In this document: piece after piece, positions 15,033 to 23,394 of the stretch
Numbering within the stretch: the stretch's first letter is position 1
Layout: each line of letters begins with the position of its first letter
Source of the DNA: Clostridia bacterium
GTDB taxonomy: Bacteria; Bacillota; Clostridia; Oscillospirales; CAG-272
DNA length: 33,858 nt
Reading direction: 5' to 3'
Assembly: GCA_017504995.1 (NCBI GenBank)
Contig: JAFVQC010000026.1
Coordinates: forward strand, 1 to 33,858
Notes under the pieces: generated by a model
Told to the model about the DNA's origin: nothing
The model's database searches: none
The model's input: only the letters and a program-made list of their open reading frames with translations
Translations under genes and position numbers: made by a program

Positions 15033-17090
15033 ATGGCTGCAGTTGAAACCAAAAAAATCAGAAACGTCGCATTGCTGGGACACGGAGGGTGTGGAAAAAC
15101 CTCCTTGGCAGAGGCAATGTTATATATTACAGGTGGTACGGATCGCCTTGGAAAGGTTGCGGACGGAAATACCGTTTCGGACTTTGACGCGGAGGAGATC
15201 AAGAGAGGATTTTCGCTTTCCGCATCGGTAATGAACATGATGTGGAAGGACGTAAAGATCAACGTCCTGGACACTCCCGGATATCTGGATTTCGTAGGCG
15301 AGACGGCGCAGGCGCTTCGCGTTGCCGACAGCGCGGTGATCGTGGTGGACGGCAAAGCGGGTATCGAGATCGGTACGGAGCTTGCTTGGAATTACGCGGA
15401 CGCGGCAGGACTGCCTCGCGCGTTCTTTATCAATAAATTTGACGATAACGACGCAAGATTTGCCAGAGTGCTGGATTCCTTGCACGAGACCTTTGGCAAG
15501 CATATTTGTCCTCTGACCATTCCGATGGTGAAGAATGGAGAAGTAACCGGTTGTATCGATCTGATCGATCGATCGGCTCACGTTTTTGACGCCAACGGAC
15601 GTCACAGCGTGGAGATCATTCCCGAAGAGTCCATGGAAGCGGTGGAGAAGTACCGCGATATGCTCATGGAGGCGGTTGCCAGCACGGACGAGGATCTGAT
15701 GATGAAGTACTTCGAGGGTGAGGAGATCACCTACATGGAGGCGATCAACGCGGTTCACGAGGGCATCATTCACGGTGATATCGTTCCCGTATTCTGCGGC
15801 GCGGCAACCAAGCTGTGGGGTGTTTGGACGATGCTGGATAAGATCACCGAATCCTTCCCCCGCCATACCGCAAAGAAGAACGAGCTTCTTGCCGACGGCG
15901 ACGAGGCGGAGATCACGCCCGAGGGCGAGCCTTCTCTCTTTATCTTTAAGACCGTTGCCGATCCCTTCGTAGGAAAGATGTCCTTCTTTAAGGTTATGAA
16001 CGGTACGGTAAAGCGGGATATTATGATGCAGAACAATACCACGGGTGACAGCGAAAAGCTGGCTCACATTTACGTGGTGAACGGGAAGAAGCAGGTTGAG
16101 GTTGACGAGCTGTGCTGCGGTGATATCGGTATGGTGGCAAAGCTTACGGGAACGAACACCAACGATACCCTCACTTGGAACAAGCCTCTTTGCTATGCCC
16201 CGATCACCTATCCTACCTCTTACTACACCAAGGCGATCCTGCCTGAGACCGCCAAGGACGAGAACAAGATCTCTCAGAGCATTTCGAAGATGCTGGAGGA
16301 GGATCGGACGCTGATTTACGAGAACAACGCCGAGACCAAGCAGATGCTGGTTTCGGGTCTGGGTGATATGCATCTGGCGGTTCTTGCCGCAAAGCTGAAG
16401 AACCGTTTCGGTGTCAACGTGAAGTTTGACGCGCCCAAGGTTGCTTACCGTGAGAAGATCACCAAGCGTGTGGACGTGGAAGGCAAGCACAAGAAGCAGA
16501 ACGGCGGTTCGGGTCAGTACGGACACGTAAAGATCCGCTTTGCTCCCGCCGAGGAGGAGGGCTTGACCTTTACCGTATCCGTCGTAGGCGGAACCGTTCC
16601 GAAGAACTTCTATCCCGCAGTTGAGAAGGGCTTGCAGGACGCCATGGTGAAGGGCGTTGCGGGCTTCCCGATGGTTGGCTTGGCTGCCGATCTGTACGAC
16701 GGCTCTTATCACGACGTGGACTCCGATGAAATTTCCTTTAAGACTGCCGCAAGCATTGCCTACAAGAAGTGCTTGGAGCTTGCCTCTCCCGTATTGCTGG
16801 AGCCGGTTGGCAATCTGGACATTACCGTTCCCGACTCTCTGGTGGGTGACGTAATGGGCGACTTGAATAAGCGCCGCGGCGCGGTGATGGGTATGGATCC
16901 CGCCGCAAAGAAGGGATATACCACCGTTCACGCGCTTGCTCCCAAGGCAGAGCTGACCGAGTATCCCATTGCTCTGCGCGCCATGACGCAGGGTAGAGGA
17001 AGCTTTGACTTTGAAGTAACGGGCTACGATACCGTACCCGCTAACATCGCTTCCAAGATCGTGGAAGCTTATAAGAACGCAAACGCATAA
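15033..17090 (+). CDS. EF-G-like translation GTPase (FusA2 type)
   Basis: The protein has 685 residues. ATG at 15033 is 7 bases from AAGGAGG; the ATG at 15027 abuts that site and the frame upstream of it looks non-coding. Domain I has GHGGCGKTS (residues about 16-24), DTPGYLDF (about 79) and NKFDD (about 134). Canonical EF-G has RGITI in switch 1 and DTPGHVDF; here these are RGFSL and DTPGYLDF, so the catalytic His is Tyr. That marks the EF-G-like paralogue group with altered GTPase control rather than the housekeeping translocase. Domains II-V are complete, including GSGQYGHVKIRFAP and the C-terminal MTQGRGSFDFEVTGYDTVP. It is monocistronic. Whether it acts in translocation, ribosome recycling or stress is unknown. 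Confidence 0.9.
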   Translation: MAAVETKKIRNVALLGHGGCGKTSLAEAMLYITGGTDRLGKVADGNTVSDFDAEEIKRGFSLSASVMNMMWKDVKINVLDTPGYLDFVGETAQALRVADSAVIVVDGKAGIEIGTELAWNYADAAGLPRAFFINKFDDNDARFARVLDSLHETFGKHICPLTIPMVKNGEVTGCIDLIDRSAHVFDANGRHSVEIIPEESMEAVEKYRDMLMEAVASTDEDLMMKYFEGEEITYMEAINAVHEGIIHGDIVPVFCGAATKLWGVWTMLDKITESFPRHTAKKNELLADGDEAEITPEGEPSLFIFKTVADPFVGKMSFFKVMNGTVKRDIMMQNNTTGDSEKLAHIYVVNGKKQVEVDELCCGDIGMVAKLTGTNTNDTLTWNKPLCYAPITYPTSYYTKAILPETAKDENKISQSISKMLEEDRTLIYENNAETKQMLVSGLGDMHLAVLAAKLKNRFGVNVKFDAPKVAYREKITKRVDVEGKHKKQNGGSGQYGHVKIRFAPAEEEGLTFTVSVVGGTVPKNFYPAVEKGLQDAMVKGVAGFPMVGLAADLYDGSYHDVDSDEISFKTAASIAYKKCLELASPVLLEPVGNLDITVPDSLVGDVMGDLNKRRGAVMGMDPAAKKGYTTVHALAPKAELTEYPIALRAMTQGRGSFDFEVTGYDTVPANIASKIVEAYKNANA

Positions 17091-17260
17091 GGACGCGTGA
17101 GGATGCGATTAGGATGCGATTAGGATGCGTTAGGGGGAACTTCTTTCGAGAAGTTCCCCCTAAAACCCCTTCAAGAACTTGTTTGCGGTGTTTTGAATTG
17201 CATATTGCACTTGTTCGTCCCTTGTGGATAACCGCAAGGGGATGTTTTCTTTTTTAGGTG
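17089..17260 (+). repeat. A unit, copy 3, with 11-bp tandem prefix and exact DnaA box
   Basis: It begins at the stop codon of the EF-G-like gene. The prefix AGGATGCGATT occurs at 17100-17110 and 17111-17121, with a shorter form at 17122. A hairpin TAGGGGGAACTTCT / AGAAGTTCCCCCTA with loop TTCG follows (17131-17162), then CCCCTTCAAGAACTTG and CCCTTGTGGATAACCGCAAGGGG. The DnaA box (TGTGGATAA) is at 17223-17231 and here sits inside a small CCCTTG/CAAGGG hairpin. Confidence 0.87.
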
Positions 17261-17261
17261 A

Positions 17262-17293
17262 AAATCCGTCGGACACTACGTACCGACGGATTT
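17262..17293. repeat. 32-nt palindrome joined to an A unit
   Basis: Arms AAATCCGTCGG and CCGACGGATTT flank ACACTACGTA. The same 32 bases, including the asymmetric centre, recur at 22872-22903. Both are followed by TTTGGA.GCG. Confidence 0.85.
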
Positions 17294-17421
17294 GGATGCG
17301 AAGGAATAAAACATGATTCCGAAACCAAACGGCGAGCTATAAAAATGTCAATTGCCATTTGCTATAATTTATGCCGTTTGGAGAGAGGAATAAATTTTTT
17401 TGAAAAAATATGAAAAAGCTA

Positions 17422-17450
17422 TTGCAATTCGGAGAAAAACGTGATATAAT
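17422..17450 (+). promoter_or_regulatory. Sigma-A promoter of the rimP-infB operon
   Basis: TTGCAA at 17422-17427, a 17-nt spacer and TATAAT at 17445-17450. No other good promoter is visible before rimP. Confidence 0.8.
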
Positions 17451-17463
17451 ATATGAGATGATG

Positions 17464-17487
17464 GAGTGGGTTTGAAAGAACCCACTC
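17464..17487 (+). promoter_or_regulatory. Leader hairpin upstream of rimP
   Basis: GAGTGGGTT pairs with AACCCACTC around a 6-nt loop, about 10 nt into the predicted transcript, followed by TTACTTGTTAATTTTG. Short leader hairpins before rimP are known in several bacterial groups. An attenuator role in NusA autoregulation is possible but only inferred. Confidence 0.55.
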
Positions 17488-17536
17488 TTACTTGTTAATT
17501 TTGCCGTTGCTTCGGGCAGACGGCACGGAGGGAAAT

Positions 17537-18004
17537 ATGGCAAAAAATACGAGTGTTGTCGAGGAAGTGCGCGCGTTGGCTGAACCCATTGCCGAGGAGC
17601 TTGGCTGTTGGGTTTGGGACGTGGAATACGTCAAGGAAGGCGCGCGGCGGGTTCTTCGGATCACCATTGATTCCGAGGAAGGCGTTGGCATTGACGATTG
17701 CGAAAAGCTGCATCGGGCGATCGATCCGATTCTGGACGAGGCGGATCCGATTGAGGAGCAGTATTATTTGGAGGTTTCTTCCCCCGGAATCGAACGGGAT
17801 CTGAAAACCGAGGAGCATATCGTGGCTTGCGAGGGCTGGGACGTAGAGGTGCGGTTATACGCGCCGCTGAAAGGCTCAAAGACCTATCGCGGGGTGCTGT
17901 TGCCTTTGGGAGAGCAGGGCGAGGTTCGGATCGAAACTCCTACGGGCGTGATGGAATTTCAGAGAAATGCCGTGGCAAAGCTGATGACTTATTTTGAATT
18001 TTAA
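17537..18004 (+). CDS. rimP: Ribosome maturation factor RimP
   Basis: The protein has 155 residues. ATG at 17537 follows CGGAGGGAAAT; the frame is open for 15 more codons without a site. RimP binds the 30S precursor and helps S12 assembly. Family signatures are LAEPIAEELGCWVWDVEYVKEGARRVLRITIDSEEGVGIDDCEKLHRAIDPILDEAD and YYLEVSSPGIERDLKTEEHI. The C-terminal SH3-like domain ends GVMEFQRNAVAKLMTYFEF. First gene of the operon, 35 bp before nusA. Confidence 0.96.
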   Translation: MAKNTSVVEEVRALAEPIAEELGCWVWDVEYVKEGARRVLRITIDSEEGVGIDDCEKLHRAIDPILDEADPIEEQYYLEVSSPGIERDLKTEEHIVACEGWDVEVRLYAPLKGSKTYRGVLLPLGEQGEVRIETPTGVMEFQRNAVAKLMTYFEF

Positions 18005-18039
18005 TTTGTAATGAAAAACATAAAGGATGGAATCTGAAA

Positions 18040-19065
18040 ATGAACAAGGAATTTTTTGTTGCTCTTGATCTTTTGGAGAAGGAAAAGGGTATTCCGAAGG
18101 AGTATATGCTGGAGAAGATCGAGGCGGCTTTGCTTTCCGCATTCAAGAAGGAATTCGGAAACAGTACGCTGATGCGCGTTGCCATCGATCCCGTCAAGGA
18201 GGACGTGAAGGTATATTTGCAAAAGGAAGTCGTGGAAGAGGTGGAAAATCCTCAGTGTCAGATTTCCTTGGAGGACGCCAAGGCGATCAGCAAGCGGTAT
18301 ACCCTCGGTAAGATGGTGGAGACAGAGGTCAAGACCAAGAACTTCAGACGTCTGAGCGCGGCTGCGGCAAAGTCCGTGATCATTCAGGGAATCCGTGAGG
18401 GCGAGCGCAAGGTGATGCAGGACGCTTACGAGAGCAAGCGCGAGGAGATCATTACCGCCACCGTTCTCAAGGTCGATCCCGTGAACGGAAACGTGGTATT
18501 GGATACGGGCAACGGACGGGCGGTCCTGCTCAAGAGCGAGCAGATTCCCGGAGAGACCTTCTTCGTGGACGATCGAATCAAGGTGTTCGTTATGGAAGTC
18601 AACAAGGAAGCCAGAGGACCGCTGGTTACCCTTTCCCGTGTTCACCCCGGATTGGTTCGCAGAATGTTTGAATTGGAAGTCCCCGAGATTCAGGACGGCA
18701 TCGTTCTGGTGAAGGGGGTTGCCCGTGAGGCAGGCTCCAGAACCAAGATTGCCGTATGGTCCAGAGACGAGGACGTAGATCCCGTGGGCGCGTGCATCGG
18801 TACGCACGGTATGCGTATCGGCGGCATCGTTGACGAGCTGGGCGGCGAGAAGATCGACATCGTGAAGTACAGCGAGATTCCCGAGGAGTATGTGGCGGCG
18901 GCGCTTGCGCCTGCTGAGGTGAAGTCGGTGACCTTTACCGACGAGAGAGCTTGCCGTGTCATCGTCAATGCGGACCAATTGTCCCTTGCCATCGGTAAGG
19001 AAGGACAGAACGCCCGTTTGGCGGCAAGACTGACGGGAATGAAGATTGATATCAAGGCGGAGTGA
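18040..19065 (+). CDS. nusA: Transcription termination/antitermination factor NusA
   Basis: The protein has 341 residues, the short firmicute form without the acidic C-terminal repeats of E. coli NusA. The N-terminal RNA-polymerase-binding domain starts MNKEFFVALDLLEKEKGIPKEYMLEKIEAALLSAFKKEFG. An S1 domain (about 135-200) contains GERKVMQDAYESKREEIITATVLKV and GRAVLLKSEQIPGE. KH1 has PVGACIGTHGMRIGGIVDELGGEKIDIV and KH2 ends LSLAIGKEGQNARLAARLTGMKIDIK. It modulates pausing, termination and antitermination. AAAGGATGG is a fair ribosome binding site. ylxR follows after 18 bp. Confidence 0.97.
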   Translation: MNKEFFVALDLLEKEKGIPKEYMLEKIEAALLSAFKKEFGNSTLMRVAIDPVKEDVKVYLQKEVVEEVENPQCQISLEDAKAISKRYTLGKMVETEVKTKNFRRLSAAAAKSVIIQGIREGERKVMQDAYESKREEIITATVLKVDPVNGNVVLDTGNGRAVLLKSEQIPGETFFVDDRIKVFVMEVNKEARGPLVTLSRVHPGLVRRMFELEVPEIQDGIVLVKGVAREAGSRTKIAVWSRDEDVDPVGACIGTHGMRIGGIVDELGGEKIDIVKYSEIPEEYVAAALAPAEVKSVTFTDERACRVIVNADQLSLAIGKEGQNARLAARLTGMKIDIKAE

Positions 19066-19083
19066 TCCGCATGGGAGGGAACG

Positions 19084-19362
19084 ATGCAACAGCAAAAAGT
19101 GAAGAAAATCCCTCAACGTCAATGCTTAGGTTGTAACGAGCATAAGCCCAAAAAAGAGCTTCTGCGTGTGGTCAGAAGTCCCGAGGGAGAGATCTCCTTG
19201 GACTTTACGGGAAAGAAATCGGGCAGAGGGGCGTATATTTGCCGTGACGTTCGATGCTTGAGGAAAGCGAGAAAGTCCCGTCGGATCGATCGCAATCTCG
19301 AATGCGCGATCCCCGAAGAGGTTTACGACCGCATGGAAGAGGAGCTTGCCGATGAAGAATGA
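19084..19362 (+). CDS. ylxR: YlxR/RnpM family RNA-binding protein
   Basis: The protein has 92 residues. The DUF448 signature RQCLGCNEHKPKKELLRVVRSPEGEISLDFTGKKSGRGAYICRDVRCLRKARKSRRI is intact, with the conserved GRGAY.C. The B. subtilis orthologue (RnpM) binds RNase P RNA. A GGGAGGGAACG site precedes ATG. Its last 11 bases overlap the start of the L7Ae-like gene, indicating translational coupling. Confidence 0.95.
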   Translation: MQQQKVKKIPQRQCLGCNEHKPKKELLRVVRSPEGEISLDFTGKKSGRGAYICRDVRCLRKARKSRRIDRNLECAIPEEVYDRMEEELADEE

Positions 19363-19717
19363 AGCTTCCGCACAGGCAGGCAATCAAGTTCTTACCGAGC
19401 AAGAAAAGGGAAAAAGGTTGCTTTCGACCTTGGGGCTTTGCGTCAGGGCAGGAAAGGTGATCTTTGGCGTTCCCATGATCTGTGAGTCGCTTCGGCGAGG
19501 GGGCGCAAATGCTCCGTGCTTGGTTTTGGAGGCGTCGGATACCTCTGATAATACGAGCAAGCGAATCTCCGACAAATGTAAGCACTATCAAGTAAAACAC
19601 GTACGGCTGAGCTGTGACGGCGTGACGCTCGCCCGAGCCCTCGGCAAAACCTCCTCCTTGGCGGCGGTTGCCTTAACCGATCCCAAGATGATGGCAGTAC
19701 TGGAACAATATTTTTAA
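19352..19717 (+). CDS. ylxQ: L7Ae/L30e-like ribosomal protein family (YlxQ)
   Basis: The protein has 121 residues. ATG at 19352 lies after GAGGAG in the ylxR coding end; a TTG at 19346 is less well placed. The segment KRLLSTLGLCVRAGKVIFGVPMICESLRRGGANAPCLVLEASDTSDNTSKRISDKCKHYQVKHVRL is the L7Ae fold with the conserved RAGK.. and DTSDNT.KR.. motifs that bind K-turn RNA. It sits in the conserved order nusA-ylxR-ylxQ-infB. Confidence 0.93.
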   Translation: MKNEASAQAGNQVLTEQEKGKRLLSTLGLCVRAGKVIFGVPMICESLRRGGANAPCLVLEASDTSDNTSKRISDKCKHYQVKHVRLSCDGVTLARALGKTSSLAAVALTDPKMMAVLEQYF

Positions 19718-19817
19718 CCCCAAACACCCAAACGCTAAAATCGCAAAAACGGTGTGAGCCGTTTGAATCCAATGGAAAGGAAGTCCTTCGCCGACCACGG
19801 GGGACACGGTATGAAAT

Positions 19818-22724
19818 ATGGCAGCAAATCAAGTATCCAATTCGTTATTGAAGGTAAATCAGTTCGCAAAGGATCTGAATATGAAATCCAAGGACATGAT
19901 GGTAATTCTGGAGGGAAAGGGCATTGCGGCAAAGTCGCAAAAGCCGTTGGAGCCTGCGGAATTCGACGTCTTGTTTGAGGCGTTGACCAAGGAGCATCAG
20001 ATTACGAATATTGAGGACTATCTGGACGGTATTACCTATATTCCTTCCAAAAAGAAGGCGGAAAAGCCCGCCGCGGAGGAGAAGGCAGAGGCTTCTGCCA
20101 AGGCTTCCGAACCGATTGCAGCGGAGCAGGGTAAGCAGGAAGAAAAGGCGCAGAAGGCAGAAAAGGCTGAATCGACCGTCAAGCCTTCGGCAGAAGATAA
20201 AAAGGTCGAGAGTGTCAAGGAGACTGCCGAAAAGAAGATTGTCGAGCAAAAGACGGAGAAGGTCGAGAAAACGGCAGAGCGTCCTGCCGCGCAGACCGCA
20301 CCGAAGCCTCAGCAGAATGGAGATGCTCGCGCAAGAGCAGACCGTCCTCAAACGAATTCCTCGCAAAGACCGCAACAAGGTACATTCCAACCCCGTCAGG
20401 GTCAAGGCGGCTATCAGCAGGGTCAGCAGAGAGCCGATCAAAGACCGCAGGGACAGGGCGCATACGGGCAAGGACAGCAAAGACCTCAGGGTCAAGGCGG
20501 TTTCCAACAAGGACAAAGACCGCAGGCGGGTGGCTTCCAGCAGGGACAACGCCCCCAGAACGACCGTTTTGCCAATCCCTTTGGCGGACAGCAGCAGAGG
20601 GGCGGTCAGCAAAGACCCCAGGGTCAGAAGAACGATCGCTTTGGCGGCGGACAGGGGCGCGATAAGGACGAACGGGTACAGCGCGGTCCGATTGAGAAGT
20701 TTAAGCCCCAGCCCATTGTGCGCAGTCAGACGGTAAAGGGTGACGAGGCGCCCAAGCAGAGAGGCGCGACCCGCGTGGTCGATATGAGAGCAGGGACGGT
20801 GGATCTGTCGAAGTACGACGAGAGACTGGATACCTTCGTGCCCGATTCCATCGGCGACGTTCGCGGTGGAAACCAAAAGCTGAAAAAGCAGAACGCCGCA
20901 GGTGGCAGAATGCAGGGCGGCGCAAACGGAAAGAATAAATTCAAGGGCAAAAAGAGCACGCAGCCCGTTACCAAAGCGCCTACCAGCGTAACCCTTCCCG
21001 AGGAGATCATGGTCAGCGAGCTTGCTTCCCGTCTGAAGGTGACCTCCGCGGAGATCGTGAAGCGCTTGATGATGCTTGGTATGATGGTGACGGTAAATCA
21101 GACGGTGGATTACGATACCGCGGCGATCGTTGCCGACGAGATGGGAATCGCCACGACCAAGGAAGTGGTGGTGACCATTGAGGAGCGTCTCTTTGACGCG
21201 GAGGAGGACAGCGAGGAGAATCTGGTGACCCGCGCTCCCGTTGTGTGTGTCATGGGACACGTTGACCACGGTAAGACCTCGATCCTCGACGCCATTCGCC
21301 ACACTCACGTTACCACGGGTGAGGCAGGCGGTATTACCCAGCACATCGGCGCGTACCGCGTGAAGGTCAACGGGCAGGATATCACCTTCCTTGATACCCC
21401 CGGTCACGAGGCGTTTACCGCAATGAGAGCAAGAGGCGCGCAGTCTACCGATATCGCGATCCTCGTGGTTGCGGCGGACGACGGAATCATGCCCCAGACC
21501 ATTGAGGCGATCAACCATGCCAAGGCGGCAGGAATCGATATTATCGTTGCCATCAACAAGATGGATAAGCCCACGGCAAATCCCGATAACGTGAAGCAGG
21601 AGCTGACCAAGTACGACCTCGTTCCCGAGGAATGGGGAGGCGACGTGATCTGCGTGCCCGTGTCCGCGCTGACGGGTATGGGTATCAACGATCTGTTGGA
21701 GAACGTGCTTCTCGTTGCCGAGGTTAAGGAGCTGAAGGCAAATCCCAACCGCCGCGCAAAGGGTCTGGTCATCGAGGCGAAGCTGGACAAGGGAAGAGGA
21801 CCCGTGGCGACGGTTCTGGTACAGAACGGTACGCTTCACAACGGCGATATCGTCATTGCGGGTACGTCGGTAGGACGTGTTCGCGCCATGACCGACGACA
21901 AGGGAAGAACCGTGAAGGCGGCAGCGCCCTCTGTGCCCGTAGAGATCATCGGTCTTGCGGAGGTTCCCGCGGCGGGCGATGAATTCAACGCGGTTGAGGA
22001 CGAGAGAATGGCAAGAGAGCTTGCCGATCAGCGCCGCGCGCAGGCAAAGGAAGAAGTATTCAAGGCGAATGCGAGAGCTAACCTCAACGATCTGTTCGCG
22101 CAGATCTCCGAGGGTGTGAAGGAGCTGAACGTCATCGTCAAGGCAGACGTGGGCGGCTCTGCGGAGGCTGTTAAGCAGTCTCTTGAAAAGATCTCCAACG
22201 AGGAGGTCAAGGTTCGCGTGATCCATGCGGCGGCAGGCGGTATCCGTGAGGGTGACGTTATGCTGGCGGCGGCATCCAACGCCATCGTGGTGGGCTTTAA
22301 CGTTCGTCCCGATAAGAGCGCCATCGACAGCGCGGAGCGTCAGAACGTAGAGATCCGTACCTATCGTGTCATCTACGACTGTATCAACGAGATCACCGAC
22401 GCAATGAAGGGTATGCTTGCTCCCGAGTTCCGAGAGAATCTGCTCGGACACGCGGAGGTCAGACAGACCATTCACGTTCCCAACGTGGGTACGATCGCAG
22501 GCTCGTACGTTCAGGACGGTAAGGTGGTTCGTTCCGCAATGATTCGTGTCGTTCGTGACGGCATCGTGATCTTTGAGGATAAGATCTCCTCGCTGAAACG
22601 CTTCAAGGACGACGCCAAGGAAGTGGCACAAGGCTACGAGTGCGGTATCGGTCTGGAACGCTTCAACGATATTAAGGTCGGAGACGTGCTGGAAGCTTAC
22701 GTGATGGAGCAGATCGAACGGTAA
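19818..22724 (+). CDS. infB: Translation initiation factor IF-2
   Basis: The protein has 968 residues. The N-terminal IF2_N domain ([49 protein letters not shown]) is followed by a Lys/Glu/Ala stretch. Then comes a strikingly Gln/Gly/Arg/Pro-rich low-complexity region (about 175-290, [16 protein letters not shown]). A second IF2_N lies near 394 ([33 protein letters not shown]). The GTPase domain has GHVDHGKTS (about 480), DTPGHEAF and NKMDK; domains II, III and IV are complete. It places initiator tRNA on the 30S subunit. The ribosome binding site is weak. The usual downstream rbfA is absent; A-unit repeats follow instead. Confidence 0.97.
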   Translation: MAANQVSNSLLKVNQFAKDLNMKSKDMMVILEGKGIAAKSQKPLEPAEFDVLFEALTKEHQITNIEDYLDGITYIPSKKKAEKPAAEEKAEASAKASEPIAAEQGKQEEKAQKAEKAESTVKPSAEDKKVESVKETAEKKIVEQKTEKVEKTAERPAAQTAPKPQQNGDARARADRPQTNSSQRPQQGTFQPRQGQGGYQQGQQRADQRPQGQGAYGQGQQRPQGQGGFQQGQRPQAGGFQQGQRPQNDRFANPFGGQQQRGGQQRPQGQKNDRFGGGQGRDKDERVQRGPIEKFKPQPIVRSQTVKGDEAPKQRGATRVVDMRAGTVDLSKYDERLDTFVPDSIGDVRGGNQKLKKQNAAGGRMQGGANGKNKFKGKKSTQPVTKAPTSVTLPEEIMVSELASRLKVTSAEIVKRLMMLGMMVTVNQTVDYDTAAIVADEMGIATTKEVVVTIEERLFDAEEDSEENLVTRAPVVCVMGHVDHGKTSILDAIRHTHVTTGEAGGITQHIGAYRVKVNGQDITFLDTPGHEAFTAMRARGAQSTDIAILVVAADDGIMPQTIEAINHAKAAGIDIIVAINKMDKPTANPDNVKQELTKYDLVPEEWGGDVICVPVSALTGMGINDLLENVLLVAEVKELKANPNRRAKGLVIEAKLDKGRGPVATVLVQNGTLHNGDIVIAGTSVGRVRAMTDDKGRTVKAAAPSVPVEIIGLAEVPAAGDEFNAVEDERMARELADQRRAQAKEEVFKANARANLNDLFAQISEGVKELNVIVKADVGGSAEAVKQSLEKISNEEVKVRVIHAAAGGIREGDVMLAAASNAIVVGFNVRPDKSAIDSAERQNVEIRTYRVIYDCINEITDAMKGMLAPEFRENLLGHAEVRQTIHVPNVGTIAGSYVQDGKVVRSAMIRVVRDGIVIFEDKISSLKRFKDDAKEVAQGYECGIGLERFNDIKVGDVLEAYVMEQIER

Positions 22725-22736
22725 GTTAGTAATAAA

Positions 22737-22867
22737 AGATGAGGGGAACTTCTTTCGAGAAGTTCCCCTCAAACTCCCTTCAAGAACTTGCGCGCAATTT
22801 CTTGAAAATTATATTGATCGGGTTCTATTCTTTGTGGATAACCGAATTTGGTTGTTTTGTGTCAGAG
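22737..22867 (+). repeat. A unit, copy 4, with exact DnaA box
   Basis: It starts about 12 bases after the infB stop. Hairpin GAGGGGAACTTCT / AGAAGTTCCCCTC with loop TTCG at 22741-22770, CAAGAACTTG with an imperfect CAATTTCTTG partner, TTGATCGGGTTCTATTC, then TGTGGATAA (DnaA box) at 22833-22841 and CCGAATTTGGTTG. It is the first member of a 179-bp direct duplication with copy 5. Confidence 0.9.
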
Positions 22868-22871
22868 GAAA

Positions 22872-22903
22872 AAATCCGTCGGACACTACGTACCGACGGA
22901 TTT
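22872..22903. repeat. 32-nt palindrome, second copy
   Basis: Identical to 17262-17293, arms AAATCCGTCGG/CCGACGGATTT. It lies between A units 4 and 5, after GAGGAAA. Confidence 0.85.
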
Positions 22904-22914
22904 GGAAGCGGGAT

Positions 22915-23036
22915 GCGATGAGGGGAACTTCTTTCGAGAAGTTCCCCTCAAACTCCCTTCAAGAACTTGCGCGCAAGTTCTTGAAAATTATATTGATCGG
23001 GTTCTATTCTTTGTGGATAATCAAATTTGGTTGTTT
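22915..23036 (+). repeat. A unit, copy 5, with exact DnaA box
   Basis: Hairpin at 22920-22949, identical to copy 4. A perfect second palindrome follows: CAAGAACTTG (22960-22969), CGCG, CAAGTTCTTG (22974-22983). The DnaA box TGTGGATAA is at 23012-23020. It runs directly into the B-hairpin pair at 23041. Confidence 0.9.
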
Positions 23037-23040
23037 GCTT

Positions 23041-23191
23041 GGACAGTCGAGGACGCCTGTCCCTACAGGGTTTTATATAATTTTATTGTTTAAATCGTAG
23101 CCGTATATTAGGATTTTGCCGTTCAAAATGGCTACAAATATATACAATCAATTTCCTACAGACTTGTAGGGACAGGCGTCCTCGACTGTCC
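23041..23191. repeat. B-hairpin repeat, paired inverted copies (GGACAG stem)
   Basis: Left arm GGACAG...CTGTCCCTACAG at 23041-23068 and its inverted copy ending at 23191 enclose about 100 bp of A/T-rich DNA. The inverted match extends outwards (TTTGCTTGG / CCAAGCAAA). The interior differs from that of the 2.3-kb and 4.0-kb elements. From 23192 to 23394 only a CCTTGCCC...GCAAGG hairpin near 23250 and A/T-rich promoter-like DNA are seen. Confidence 0.8.
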
Positions 23192-23394
23192 AAGCAAACA
23201 ATCAAATCTCAGCAAATAAAACGGCCACCGCAAAGCGGCTTTGATATCCTTGCCCTTAGCAAGGGTTCGGTTTTGTAAAGTTATACGTGTTCTTCGTCAA
23301 GGATAATGCATATAATTTTTTGACATAAGACTTTACTTTTCGTAAGCAATGTGTTATAATTAAACTATCTCGTACGGAACGAAAGGAGAACGGC

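Noticed and set aside
15120..16931. A 603-codon open frame antisense to the EF-G-like gene
   Set aside because: It has no ribosome binding site or known motif, and its amino-acid make-up is typical of complementary frames.
19845..22772. A 975-codon open frame antisense to infB
   Set aside because: Its Leu/Arg-rich translation comes from the complement of IF-2 codons, and its apparent start lies in an A-unit hairpin. IF-2 on the plus strand is beyond doubt.
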